From contig JAHDYR010000011.1 in assembly GCA_019828565.1 (NCBI GenBank), positions 496,001 through 560,000 on the forward strand: a DNA stretch of 64,000 bases, in the 5' to 3' direction. Below the pieces are notes generated by a model. It was not told the origin of the DNA, did no database searches, and saw nothing but the letters and a program-made list of their open reading frames with translations. The stretch is from Carpediemonas membranifera. Its lineage: Eukaryota > Fornicata. The position numbers were made by a program, and so were the translations under genes. This document shows positions 39,354 to 47,047 of this stretch, one piece after another. Within the stretch, counting starts at the first letter, position 1, and every line of letters starts with the position of its first letter.

Positions 39354-40784
39354 CTAGTACCATTGCGACCTGGGCCTTGGTCTGAAGCCCTCAGGCTTCT
39401 GCCGCGTCGCCCGCTCCTGGGCGAGGTCGGACTGTGCCTGCGCCATCCGAGCGCGCGCCTCATCGACGATCGCCTGCTGCTTAGCCAGCAACGCGTTCCT
39501 CTCACGCTCGTATGCGTCAGCCTCCTCCTGCTCGCGGCGTCTAGCAGCCTCAACGGTCGCCTGCCTGTCCATGATCTGGCCGGTGAGGTCGCGCTTGGAC
39601 TTCTCCTGGGCCTCCTTGCGCTTGTCCACCTCGGCCTTCATCTCGGTCTCGTATTCCGCAAGCTCGGCCTCAACCTCCTCAAGCTCCTTCTGCTGGTCGG
39701 CCTTGTGCTGCTGGATGGCGTCTCTCTCGGCCTGCATCATTTGCTTCCAGTGTGCTACTGCCTCCTCCATAAGCTTCTGCCGGGCCTCGGCCTCGCGGTC
39801 CCATACGGCCTGCTGCTTCGCCTGGTTCTTGTCCTGCTCCGCAGCGATCAGGGCGTCGAGCTCGCTCTCGTCCTCGAGGTCGCGCTGCAGCTGTTGCATG
39901 AGGTGTTCTCTGTACTGTCGGCCCTGGGCATGGGCAGCGGAGAGCTTCGCCTTGGCCTCCTCGTCCTCGAGAGCTTCCCGCGCGAGCACGCTCTTGACGA
40001 ACTCGATGTCGTCCTGCAGTTCTTTCTTCGCCTCCTGCTTGCGCTGCTCGCGCCAATGCTGGTTGTAGCGGCTCGTATCTCTGGCAATCACGCGCTGCTT
40101 GAGCATCTCCCTGCGGCGGGCGAGGGCGTCTTCGGCCTTCTCGAGCTCCCATATGCGGCCCAGTGCCTTGTCTTCCTCCTGCTTCAAGACGCGCGCCTGC
40201 TCCTTCGCATCCTCGATTTCCGCCAGCTGGATGTCGAGAGCAGCCTTCGTCTCCTTGACGAGCTGCTTCTGGGCCTCCTTGTCGCGGATGTCCCGCTGAC
40301 GTTCCCTTTCCAAGTCCTTGTGCAGCAGGGCGTCGTAAAGCTTGTCGAACTCGTGGGACTCGATCTCATCCCGCTCCTTCTCTGCCTCCTGCCGTTGGTG
40401 GTCCAATGCGATCTGGTAGGCAAGGACTCGGGACTCGGCGGCGCGGACCTCGTCGCAGCTGTCGTGCCAGCGACGCTCAAGCTGTTCCTCGGCGTATTCG
40501 GCGTCAAGAGCAGCACGCTGGGCACGAATCTGCTCGGCACGAGCCTTAAGCTGTTCGAAACGCTTGTCGGGCGTCATTCTGCGCCTCTCGAGCTCTTCCT
40601 TGTATTCACGGTGCTCTTCATTGTACATTGCCGCGAGCTGAAGCCTAGCACGCTCAATCTCATCCTGAGAACGCGAGAATTGCCCGTTTCGTTGGCCTGT
40701 GGGCGTGTACGGACACATGTTGGCGAAAATTTGCTTGACTGGTGTTAAGCTGCGGCCGACGGAATTGAGGCTCAAATTCGGCAT
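39354..40784 (-). CDS. CFAP53/CCDC11-like ciliary coiled-coil (TPH domain) protein
   Basis: A 476-aa, almost entirely helical charged coiled coil. A short N-terminal tail (MPNLSLNSVGRSLTPVKQIF) is followed by an uninterrupted Glu/Arg/Gln-rich helix. The stretch ERRWHDSCDEVR...RVLAYQIALDHQ, then EFDKLYDALLHKDLERE and LVKETKAALDIQLAEI, resembles the trichohyalin-plectin-homology region of CFAP53 (CCDC11), a microtubule inner or axonemal protein. MNS1 and CFAP45 share the domain, so the exact orthology is judged by eye. ATG 40784 is the first true start; upstream codons are open but lack an ATG. Confidence 0.72.
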   Translation of the reverse strand: MPNLSLNSVGRSLTPVKQIFANMCPYTPTGQRNGQFSRSQDEIERARLQLAAMYNEEHREYKEELERRRMTPDKRFEQLKARAEQIRAQRAALDAEYAEEQLERRWHDSCDEVRAAESRVLAYQIALDHQRQEAEKERDEIESHEFDKLYDALLHKDLERERQRDIRDKEAQKQLVKETKAALDIQLAEIEDAKEQARVLKQEEDKALGRIWELEKAEDALARRREMLKQRVIARDTSRYNQHWREQRKQEAKKELQDDIEFVKSVLAREALEDEEAKAKLSAAHAQGRQYREHLMQQLQRDLEDESELDALIAAEQDKNQAKQQAVWDREAEARQKLMEEAVAHWKQMMQAERDAIQQHKADQQKELEEVEAELAEYETEMKAEVDKRKEAQEKSKRDLTGQIMDRQATVEAARRREQEEADAYERERNALLAKQQAIVDEARARMAQAQSDLAQERATRQKPEGFRPRPRSQWY

Positions 40785-41051
40785 TTGGCCGTTCAAATGT
40801 TCATCCCCAGACACAGCTCGGATGGACCCTGCCGCAGTTATTGATATGCTCCCCTCTATAGTTGGAAAAGAAGCAGGACCGGGTTGACATGGTATTATAC
40901 TTTTAAAGATAAGAGGATACTTGGTAACGTGTCAACGAGGGTAGAGCGGCGCCAAATTCTTGCTTCAAACGCTCTTCTGTTGAAGTATCATAGAGTGCAC
41001 AGTGCAAGCACTGCGTCTCTCCACTTCAATTAGCTTGCCCGGAGGCAAAGA

Positions 41052-41396
41052 CTAGCGGCTGGTTAGCCGTAATTGGTGTATTGGGTTATAGTTGGGAAGA
41101 CGGGCTGGAGGTCTTGGATTTCTGAAAGCACTGGCTTGATACTGTGCATCCGTCATGAGGCCGCAATCCAAGATGTTCTGTGCAGCAGTCTTGTCTCTGT
41201 GGGAGAGATTGAGCCAAGTGGTGGTAGTAGGATCGGAATTGAGGCGTTGCTGTCTGTACCACGGAGCACCTTGACAATTCGGGTTGTGGCATCGCATCGT
41301 GCGCCTCGTGTAGCGAGTTCTACGGAACCTCGCGCGGCAGAAGGGGCAGACGAGTGAGATACTGCAGTCTTCCGATACTGATTTATAATATATAAT
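41052..41396 (-). pseudogene. TnpB/Fanzor-like C-terminal remnant (zinc ribbon and RuvC end)
   Basis: The minus-strand frame is open from 41396 to a stop at 41052, with its only early ATG at 41297. It reads LVCPFCRARFRRTR, then RRTMRCHNPNC, then after about 25 residues SHRDKTAAQNILDCGL. A CxxC ... CxxxxC zinc ribbon followed by RDxxAAxNIL is the C-terminal arrangement of TnpB, Fanzor and related transposon or giant-virus proteins, where the Asp is the last RuvC catalytic residue. The upstream RuvC core and wedge domain are missing; a TAA and unrelated sequence precede it. I call it a truncated mobile-element relic. Only a profile search could separate Fanzor from other zinc-ribbon families. 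Confidence 0.5.
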
Positions 41397-41400
41397 TTAT

Positions 41401-41409
41401 ATAAACTGC
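41401..41409 (+). promoter_or_regulatory. TAANCTGC element before the MYCBPAP-like gene
   Basis: ATAAACTGC immediately upstream of the ATG at 41413 and 187 nt upstream of the preferred ATG at 41596, next to a TATA-like A/T-rich patch. Confidence 0.35.
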
Positions 41410-41595
41410 ACAATGACTCAGGGGTGCAGGGCAAATATGACCCAACCAATTGGTCACCACAGCTGCCTCCTCTCCCAGTGGGGCAACCCTGCACTCGGGG
41501 TGTCTGGGATAGGTGGGAAGCTAGTTGCTTGGCGAGAGGACTGGAGAAGCAAGCTGAGACCTCTCGCAGTTTATGCAAATATCATCGCCGCAGAA

Positions 41596-44067
41596 ATGTC
41601 AACAGAAAGGCAACAGCGAGCCCTAGAACGGTACCGTGCAATGCAGGACCAATGGGCACGCTACGCCCATCGGATATCTTCGAGGCTAGATCGCCCGATG
41701 AATGATAACATGCTTGCACGCTCTAGAGACTACAGGAGGGTTGTAGAGGTCAAACAAATGCTGGATGCCGCACGCCCACCAGCAAGTCACAGCGAAGATT
41801 GGCAAATGTCGCTCCGTGGCGATGTTGAGAGCGAGAGGTTCGTCCCCATCGGCTCCGTGTTCAGCGGGCTCTTCGTGAAGGTGCAGGGGCCTAGAACTCA
41901 GCCTATCATCAGAACAGGCGTCCCAGGGTCGGGTGCTGGTGCAATGGCGCAGGTGGCCTCGAAGATTGCGGCGGCCCCGAAGGCGCGTCAGAGGCTTCAG
42001 TACCTCCCCGCCCAGCTGGCACCAATAGAGGCCGACATCGATGGCCTCATTATCGAGGGCCAACCTCTACCTGTTCGGGACGCGATCCCCTTCCCCGACG
42101 ACGGCGAAGAGACCGCTCAGCTTGTCCTCGACGAGCCTGAGGGCGACGCTCCCGCTGGATCCGTCAAGCGCAAGGAGACGCCCGCTAGATCTGTCAGAAT
42201 CGAGGAGGACAACGAGCCCCAGCCCTCACTGAACATTGCCACCCCTAAGCCCGCCCTATTGGCGGCAGGCGGCATCGCAGTGACAGAGATGGCCATTGAG
42301 AACACGGGAAACACCGTGGTCGAGGTCAAGTGGACCCCGAAACCCCGGGCAACGTCGCTCCTGGGCCTCCGCACGAAGACGGCCCCCGCGATGACGATCA
42401 CGCCTGAACACAAGACCCTCATCCCCGGAGAGGTCGCGATGTTCCGTATCATGGGCGAGATCCCCGCCGCCGGCATCTTCTGGTCCGTTTTTGAGCTGAC
42501 CACGCTGCCCGCCATCCCCTCTGCCCCCAAGACGATCGAGTGCACGGTTGGGTCCTTCCCTGAATACGACCCGTTCGTGGAGGACGACGACCTTGAGGCT
42601 TTCCACGACGAGCTGGCCGAGCGGGCTGTTCGTACAAGCATCCAGGACATCGTTGACGGCATGGCGGACCGGGCGTCGACCGTGCTGACCGAGGAGGAGA
42701 GAAGGGACCCTGACCAGGAGCTGTGGGACGCCGTGAACAAGCAGTACGGCCTCTATTACTCTCCTACCGTCTTCCGCATGCTAGAAGCGCTATTCAGCTC
42801 AGCCAGACTGCTCATTGACGAGTCTGCGGGAGTGGTCGAGCCCGAGGATCCCAAGTGGGACGCTGACCTCGAGGCCCTCGTAGAGCTCATCCAGTCGCTC
42901 CCGGACGAGGGCGAGGATGGCCCCACACCCCGGCAGACCCACCTTTCCCTGCTGTCCGACGCCCTCCAGCTTGCCGCCACGCCGTCCGACTGTGTTGTCC
43001 GGGCGGACTACTCCAAGTACCTTTCCGTAAGGGACAGACGCCCACTCCGCACAGTTCACCGCGAGGCCGCTGTCCGCGCCCTGCTGGTTGAGCTGCTCGG
43101 CACGGCCGTCGGACCCGGGTCCGAGTCTGTCCTGCCGACCATGGTCCACACAGAGCCGGTCCCGGCACTCCCCACTGGATCGCCTGAGGGTGTGGTTGGC
43201 GGGGTGGTGGAGGGTGAGGCGGACGCGGAGAACGCGCTGGATGAGCCCGAGAAGGAGGACAGCCTGGTCGGAGACGACGGGGCCGAGCCTGAGGCCGAAG
43301 AGACCCCCAAGGAGACCGAGCCGCAAGGCGACTTCTTCGAAACTCTCGTAGCCCAGGCAACAGAGTTCTACCAGACCCAGGTGGCTGCCGTCACGGAGCA
43401 CCAGGAGGCACTCAAGACCGCCCACCACACGTGGGACAAGGCACGCAAGAAACAGGAGCGGAAGCTGGCCGAGAAGAAGCGGATGGCCGCGGAGATCGGG
43501 GAGACCTACCTCGAGACGCCAGAGGACGGCCCCCCGCCGACCCCGGCCCTGCCCCCCAAGCCGGACATGACCGTGACCCTGCCCGTACCCGCCCAGCCGC
43601 GCCACGTCCCAGAGTTCAGCAACCTGGTGAACGGGATGGGTACGATTTATTTCCCACGGCCACCGGAGCCTGAGCCCGAGCCGGAGCCCGAGGACACGAC
43701 CGAGTCTGCCCCGTCTGAGGCCCACACGCCGCGCACTCCCCGCACCCAGCGGAGTGCTCGGGCGAAGAAGGAAGAGCCCGCCACGCCGCCCAAGAAGTCG
43801 GCCCGGCCCAACGCCAAGGACAAGAAGACAGAACAGGCCCCGTCGCCCGAGCCGACACCCGAGCCCGAGCCAGAGGTTGACCCTTGGGAGCCGGCGCCTG
43901 AGCCCAACAAGGACGCTATCGTGTTGACGATGGCCAGGCCACTCATCAGCGGGCTTGTCGAGCGTGCTGTTGGCATCATGGAGGGGGCGGACGGGTTCTG
44001 GGCGGTGCTTGACAGGGTCCATGCAAGTCTCCGGCAGGTTGATATGGGTGAGTGCGAGGAGGAGTAA
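41596..44067 (+). CDS. MYCBPAP/FAP147-like ciliary protein
   Basis: 823 aa from ATG 41596 (884 aa if ATG 41413 is used). The N-terminal block QQRALERYRAMQDQW, RISSRLDRP, RSRDYRR and VPIGSVFSGLF follows the MYCBP-associated protein family (Chlamydomonas FAP147, a central-pair C1 component). Residues about 215-300 form an ASH/MSP-like beta domain (MAIENTGNTVVEVKW...LIPGEVAMFRI..EIPAAGIFWSVFEL). The second half is acidic, with Glu/Pro repeats (PEPEPEPEPED), a coiled coil near 590-650 and Lys/Pro-rich linkers. The sequence at 41420-41570 looks more protein-like in a shifted frame, so the N-terminus is uncertain. The stop is in AGTAAAG. Confidence 0.72.
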   Translation: MSTERQQRALERYRAMQDQWARYAHRISSRLDRPMNDNMLARSRDYRRVVEVKQMLDAARPPASHSEDWQMSLRGDVESERFVPIGSVFSGLFVKVQGPRTQPIIRTGVPGSGAGAMAQVASKIAAAPKARQRLQYLPAQLAPIEADIDGLIIEGQPLPVRDAIPFPDDGEETAQLVLDEPEGDAPAGSVKRKETPARSVRIEEDNEPQPSLNIATPKPALLAAGGIAVTEMAIENTGNTVVEVKWTPKPRATSLLGLRTKTAPAMTITPEHKTLIPGEVAMFRIMGEIPAAGIFWSVFELTTLPAIPSAPKTIECTVGSFPEYDPFVEDDDLEAFHDELAERAVRTSIQDIVDGMADRASTVLTEEERRDPDQELWDAVNKQYGLYYSPTVFRMLEALFSSARLLIDESAGVVEPEDPKWDADLEALVELIQSLPDEGEDGPTPRQTHLSLLSDALQLAATPSDCVVRADYSKYLSVRDRRPLRTVHREAAVRALLVELLGTAVGPGSESVLPTMVHTEPVPALPTGSPEGVVGGVVEGEADAENALDEPEKEDSLVGDDGAEPEAEETPKETEPQGDFFETLVAQATEFYQTQVAAVTEHQEALKTAHHTWDKARKKQERKLAEKKRMAAEIGETYLETPEDGPPPTPALPPKPDMTVTLPVPAQPRHVPEFSNLVNGMGTIYFPRPPEPEPEPEPEDTTESAPSEAHTPRTPRTQRSARAKKEEPATPPKKSARPNAKDKKTEQAPSPEPTPEPEPEVDPWEPAPEPNKDAIVLTMARPLISGLVERAVGIMEGADGFWAVLDRVHASLRQVDMGECEEE

Positions 44068-44323
44068 AGTTGTATCATGGCGGTGGGAGTGGTTGAGGTC
44101 CCAGGCTAAACAGAGGTGACCGGGATCGTTGGTTGAGACTGTTATCTTAACATCCACTTCGCGGTCTTCCATTGTCATGAGACAAACTCCTGTTTGTCTG
44201 TGGATTCTTGTGGCAGCTATGGGGTTCCAAGGCAGCGGACTCAAGATAAGTCGTTTGCTGGTGGTCATGGGATGATTTATGCGATTTATGTGTCTTCATG
44301 TATAGCAGAATCACATTACCAAT

Positions 44324-44890
44324 ATGCCGTCTAGATCGTCGTCTCGGTCTCGGCGTCGTTTAAGCACATCATCTAACCACTCCGACAAGTCTATTAGATC
44401 ATCATCTTCTGTGAAGAGCACGCATAGCGAGCGCGATTCATCATCACGGTTGGTTAAGCTCGATCCAGCCCAAGAAAAGACGCGGAAAACTGTGCGCCGG
44501 CTGCTGAAGGCCGGATACAATGAGAAGGATCTTATGAACATGTTCGGGCTATCCAAAGATGATTTGAAAATGTGCAAATCATCCGCCCCTTATGAGAACT
44601 CCAAAAACCAACGCTCCCATCCCTCTTCCATCCAGGCCTCCTTCGACGGCGGTGCTCAGACATCAAATGACGACACTCTCTCCGTTCTTTCCGACCAGCC
44701 CCGAGTCAGTGGGTCTTCCCGCCACCAGCCCCGGTCGACCCTCAGTCCCAGGCGGCACTCCATAGCCGTGGACATCAAGGCCCTCACGAGAACCCCCAAG
44801 GCGCCGCGACGCACTCCTGTACGCCGCATCAAGGACCTGGGTCGTGGCATTGGGGAGCTGCTGGCTCCCTTTATTGGACCCATCCCGTGA
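44324..44890 (+). CDS. Small basic Ser/Arg-rich protein of unknown function
   Basis: A 188-aa protein. The N-terminus is Ser/Arg-rich (MPSRSSSRSRRRLSTSS). A short predicted helical motif follows (TVRRLLKAGYNEKDLMNMFG then LSKDDLK), and then a Ser/Pro-rich basic tail (RTPKAPRRTPVRRIKDLG). The helical motif resembles a small helix-turn-helix or UBA-like turn but I cannot assign it. There is a clear ATG and no in-frame upstream extension. It has no TAAA next to its stop, unlike most neighbours. Confidence 0.6.
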   Translation: MPSRSSSRSRRRLSTSSNHSDKSIRSSSSVKSTHSERDSSSRLVKLDPAQEKTRKTVRRLLKAGYNEKDLMNMFGLSKDDLKMCKSSAPYENSKNQRSHPSSIQASFDGGAQTSNDDTLSVLSDQPRVSGSSRHQPRSTLSPRRHSIAVDIKALTRTPKAPRRTPVRRIKDLGRGIGELLAPFIGPIP

Positions 44891-45382
44891 GAACCCGCAA
44901 ATTCGCGCCCGCAGTGCATCGATCGTAATTGATGTGCGACACCGATACGCGTTTTTTTCTTTCGCTGTAACAATACCGTGCTTTCTTTTTGTAATCAGAT
45001 TAAATACGTAATTTAATCACTTGCAGCTCATCTACATGCGGCCAGCCGGGGCTAGCCACTCCGCTGGGAGGACCTCGTCCCACGGCAACACACCCGTGGT
45101 CCTTCCCCCGAAGGTGTAAACGTTGAGTAATGGTGGCGGCGGCGATTGTTCGCGCGCCTGAAAGCGGCCAAGCTGGTTGTCAGGCTGTTTACCGTCCATG
45201 TTATTTTTGTTATTTCAACCGCTGTTTAACTTCCTGGAGTGGCAGGCAGTCGAGTGAAGGGATAGAAACAGTCATATTCTCCCTTCGCAGCACTCCCGTG
45301 TGGCAACAGGGTGCTGGGTCCAGCGATAGTCGGTCGGCGATGACACGCTTAAACTGCACCCAGATTTTTGGCAATTTCTCGC
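44891..45382. other. Intergenic region, 492 bp
   Basis: Contains T-rich tracts (44950-44990) and a GC-rich stretch (45040-45120) that can fold into a hairpin (CCACGG...CCGTGG). It also holds the TTAAACTGC element at 45349-45357. Short open frames on both strands in the GC-rich part are not convincing. No RNA gene was identified. Confidence 0.5.
45349..45357 (+). promoter_or_regulatory. TAANCTGC element upstream of CCT-beta
   Basis: TTAAACTGCACC, 34 nt before the ATG at 45383, followed by a T-rich stretch. Confidence 0.45.
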
Positions 45383-46975
45383 ATGAACGTTCTGAAGTCC
45401 GAGGCTTCTGAAGAGAGAGGAGAATTTTCACACCAGTCTACTTTTATTGGTGCTATCGCCATTGCTGACATGCTCAAGACGACGCTAGGCCCTCTTGGCA
45501 TGGACAAAATCCTTCAAAGCATGAGTGGTGTTGATTCCCTGACCATCACAAACGATGGTGCGACAATTCTTAGTTCACTTTCTGTAGATAACCCCGCTGC
45601 GAGAGTTCTGATCAATCTCTCCACCACACAGGATCAAGAGATTGGTGACGGCACCACGAGCGTTGTCGTCTTCGCTGGTGAGCTCCTGCGCATGGCCGAG
45701 CAGCTCATTGCCCGCGGTATCCCCGTTCCCGTCATCCGCGAGGGCTACCAGCGTGCCTCTGCGGCCGCCCTTGCTGCGTTGACTGAAAGCGCCAATGCCA
45801 ACGACGGGAGCGAAGAGGCGTTCAGAGAGGAGCTCTTCCGCATCGCCATGACGACGCTGTCGAGCAAGATCCTCAACGTCGACAAGAAGTTCTTCGCCAA
45901 CATGGCCGTGGACGCCGTCCTCCGTCTGGGCGGGTCGACGAACCTCGCCAACATCCAGATCATCAAGAAGCTCGGCAAGACGATGGAAGACTCCTTCCTT
46001 GACGAGGGCTTCATCCTTGACAAGCAGATCTCGGTCGGCTGCCCCGTGGACCTCAAGGCCGAGGACCCGGAGCACCCTCTGCGCGTCCTCGTCGCCAACA
46101 CCTCTATGGACGCCGACAAGGTCAAGATCTTCGGCTCTAAGGCCAAGGTCTCGGGCGCCACAGAGCTGGCCGCCATCGAGTCCGAGGAGCGTCGCCGCAT
46201 GCGCGACAAGTGCGCCCGCATCATGAAACACGATATCAACTGTTTCGTCAACCGCCAGCTTGTCTACAACCAGGCCGAGGAGGAGTTCGCGGCGAAGGGC
46301 GTGATGTGCATCGAGCACGCCGACTTCGACGGCATCGAGCGTCTCTCGCTCGTTCTCGACGCCGACATTCTCTCGACGTTCGACACTCCCGAGAAGGCCA
46401 GGGTTGGCACGTGCCAGCGCATCCACGAGATCATGATCGGCGAGGACAAGCTCATCCGGTTCGCGGGCGTCCCCAAGAACCAGGCGTGTACCATCGTCCT
46501 CCGCGGCGCCTCCAAGCACCTCCTCGACGAGGCTGAGCGCTCCCTGCATGACGCCCTCGCCGTTCTCTCGCAGACGGTGAAGGACAGGCACACATGCCTC
46601 GGCGCGGGCAGCTCCGAGATGCTCATGTCGCTCGCCGTCTCCCGCGAGGCCGACGAGCGCGAGGACCTGACCCAGGTTGCGATGGGGTCCTTCTCTCAGG
46701 CCCTCGAGAACATCTGCTTCATCCTCTGCGAGAACGCCGGGCTTGACGCCAACACCATCGTCGCGAAGCTGCACGCTGCCCACGCTGGCGGGCACAAGAC
46801 TGCTGGCATCGATATTGTGAACGGCTGCGTCGGTGATGCCCGCGAGCTTGGCATCGTCGAGGCCCTGAAGTCGAAGCGCCAGATGGTCATGTCCGCGACG
46901 GAGGCGGCGTCCCAGCTTCTTAAGGTTGACAACATCATCCGGTGCGCGCCTCGCGAGCGGCAGCAGGGCCAGTAA
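45383..46975 (+). CDS. CCT2: Chaperonin CCT subunit beta (TCP-1 beta)
   Basis: A 530-aa group II chaperonin subunit of the cytosolic TRiC/CCT ring that folds actin and tubulin. Landmarks are TSFIGAIAIGD-type STFIGAIAIAD near the N-terminus, TTLGPLGMDKIL, TNDGATIL, the VDNPAARVL block specific to the beta subunit, the GDGTTS nucleotide loop, and the C-terminal AGIDIVNGCVGDARELGIVEALK. The length is normal. ATG 45383 matches the family N-terminus (NVLKSEASEERGE vs NIFK.GA.EERAE). The stop TAA at 46973 is followed at once by an ATG, giving AGTAAATG. Confidence 0.97.
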   Translation: MNVLKSEASEERGEFSHQSTFIGAIAIADMLKTTLGPLGMDKILQSMSGVDSLTITNDGATILSSLSVDNPAARVLINLSTTQDQEIGDGTTSVVVFAGELLRMAEQLIARGIPVPVIREGYQRASAAALAALTESANANDGSEEAFREELFRIAMTTLSSKILNVDKKFFANMAVDAVLRLGGSTNLANIQIIKKLGKTMEDSFLDEGFILDKQISVGCPVDLKAEDPEHPLRVLVANTSMDADKVKIFGSKAKVSGATELAAIESEERRRMRDKCARIMKHDINCFVNRQLVYNQAEEEFAAKGVMCIEHADFDGIERLSLVLDADILSTFDTPEKARVGTCQRIHEIMIGEDKLIRFAGVPKNQACTIVLRGASKHLLDEAERSLHDALAVLSQTVKDRHTCLGAGSSEMLMSLAVSREADEREDLTQVAMGSFSQALENICFILCENAGLDANTIVAKLHAAHAGGHKTAGIDIVNGCVGDARELGIVEALKSKRQMVMSATEAASQLLKVDNIIRCAPRERQQGQ

Positions 46976-47019
46976 ATGCCATTAAAACAGCCATTTAAGC
47001 ACGTTAAAAATTTGTGCAC

Positions 47020-47027
47020 TAACCTGC
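47020..47027 (+). promoter_or_regulatory. TAANCTGC element upstream of surface-protein gene
   Basis: CTAACCTGCG followed by TTTTC, 28 nt before ATG 47048. It lies within the 72 nt that separate the CCT-beta stop from this start. Confidence 0.42.
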
Positions 47028-47047
47028 GTTTTCGCATATTCTTGACG

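Larger units (their letters stand above)
40785..41412. other. Divergent intergenic region, 628 bp, with a transposon-nuclease remnant
   Basis: Lies between CFAP53 (minus) and the MYCBPAP-like gene (plus). It contains the zinc-ribbon remnant at 41052-41396, a very A/T-rich patch at about 41382-41406, and a TAAACTGC element at 41401-41409. Confidence 0.6.

Noticed and set aside
39363-40748. A 461-codon Leu-rich frame antisense to the CFAP53-like gene
   Set aside because: Leu richness comes from the reverse complement of Glu/Gln/Lys codons in a coiled coil; it is not a real membrane protein.
45041-45130. GC-rich hairpin region as a structured RNA gene
   Set aside because: Only one simple hairpin is visible, with no family-specific SRP, RNase P or snRNA motifs.
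45575-46795. A 406-codon open frame antisense to CCT-beta
   Set aside because: Antisense shadow of a strongly conserved gene, with no start context or recognisable domain.
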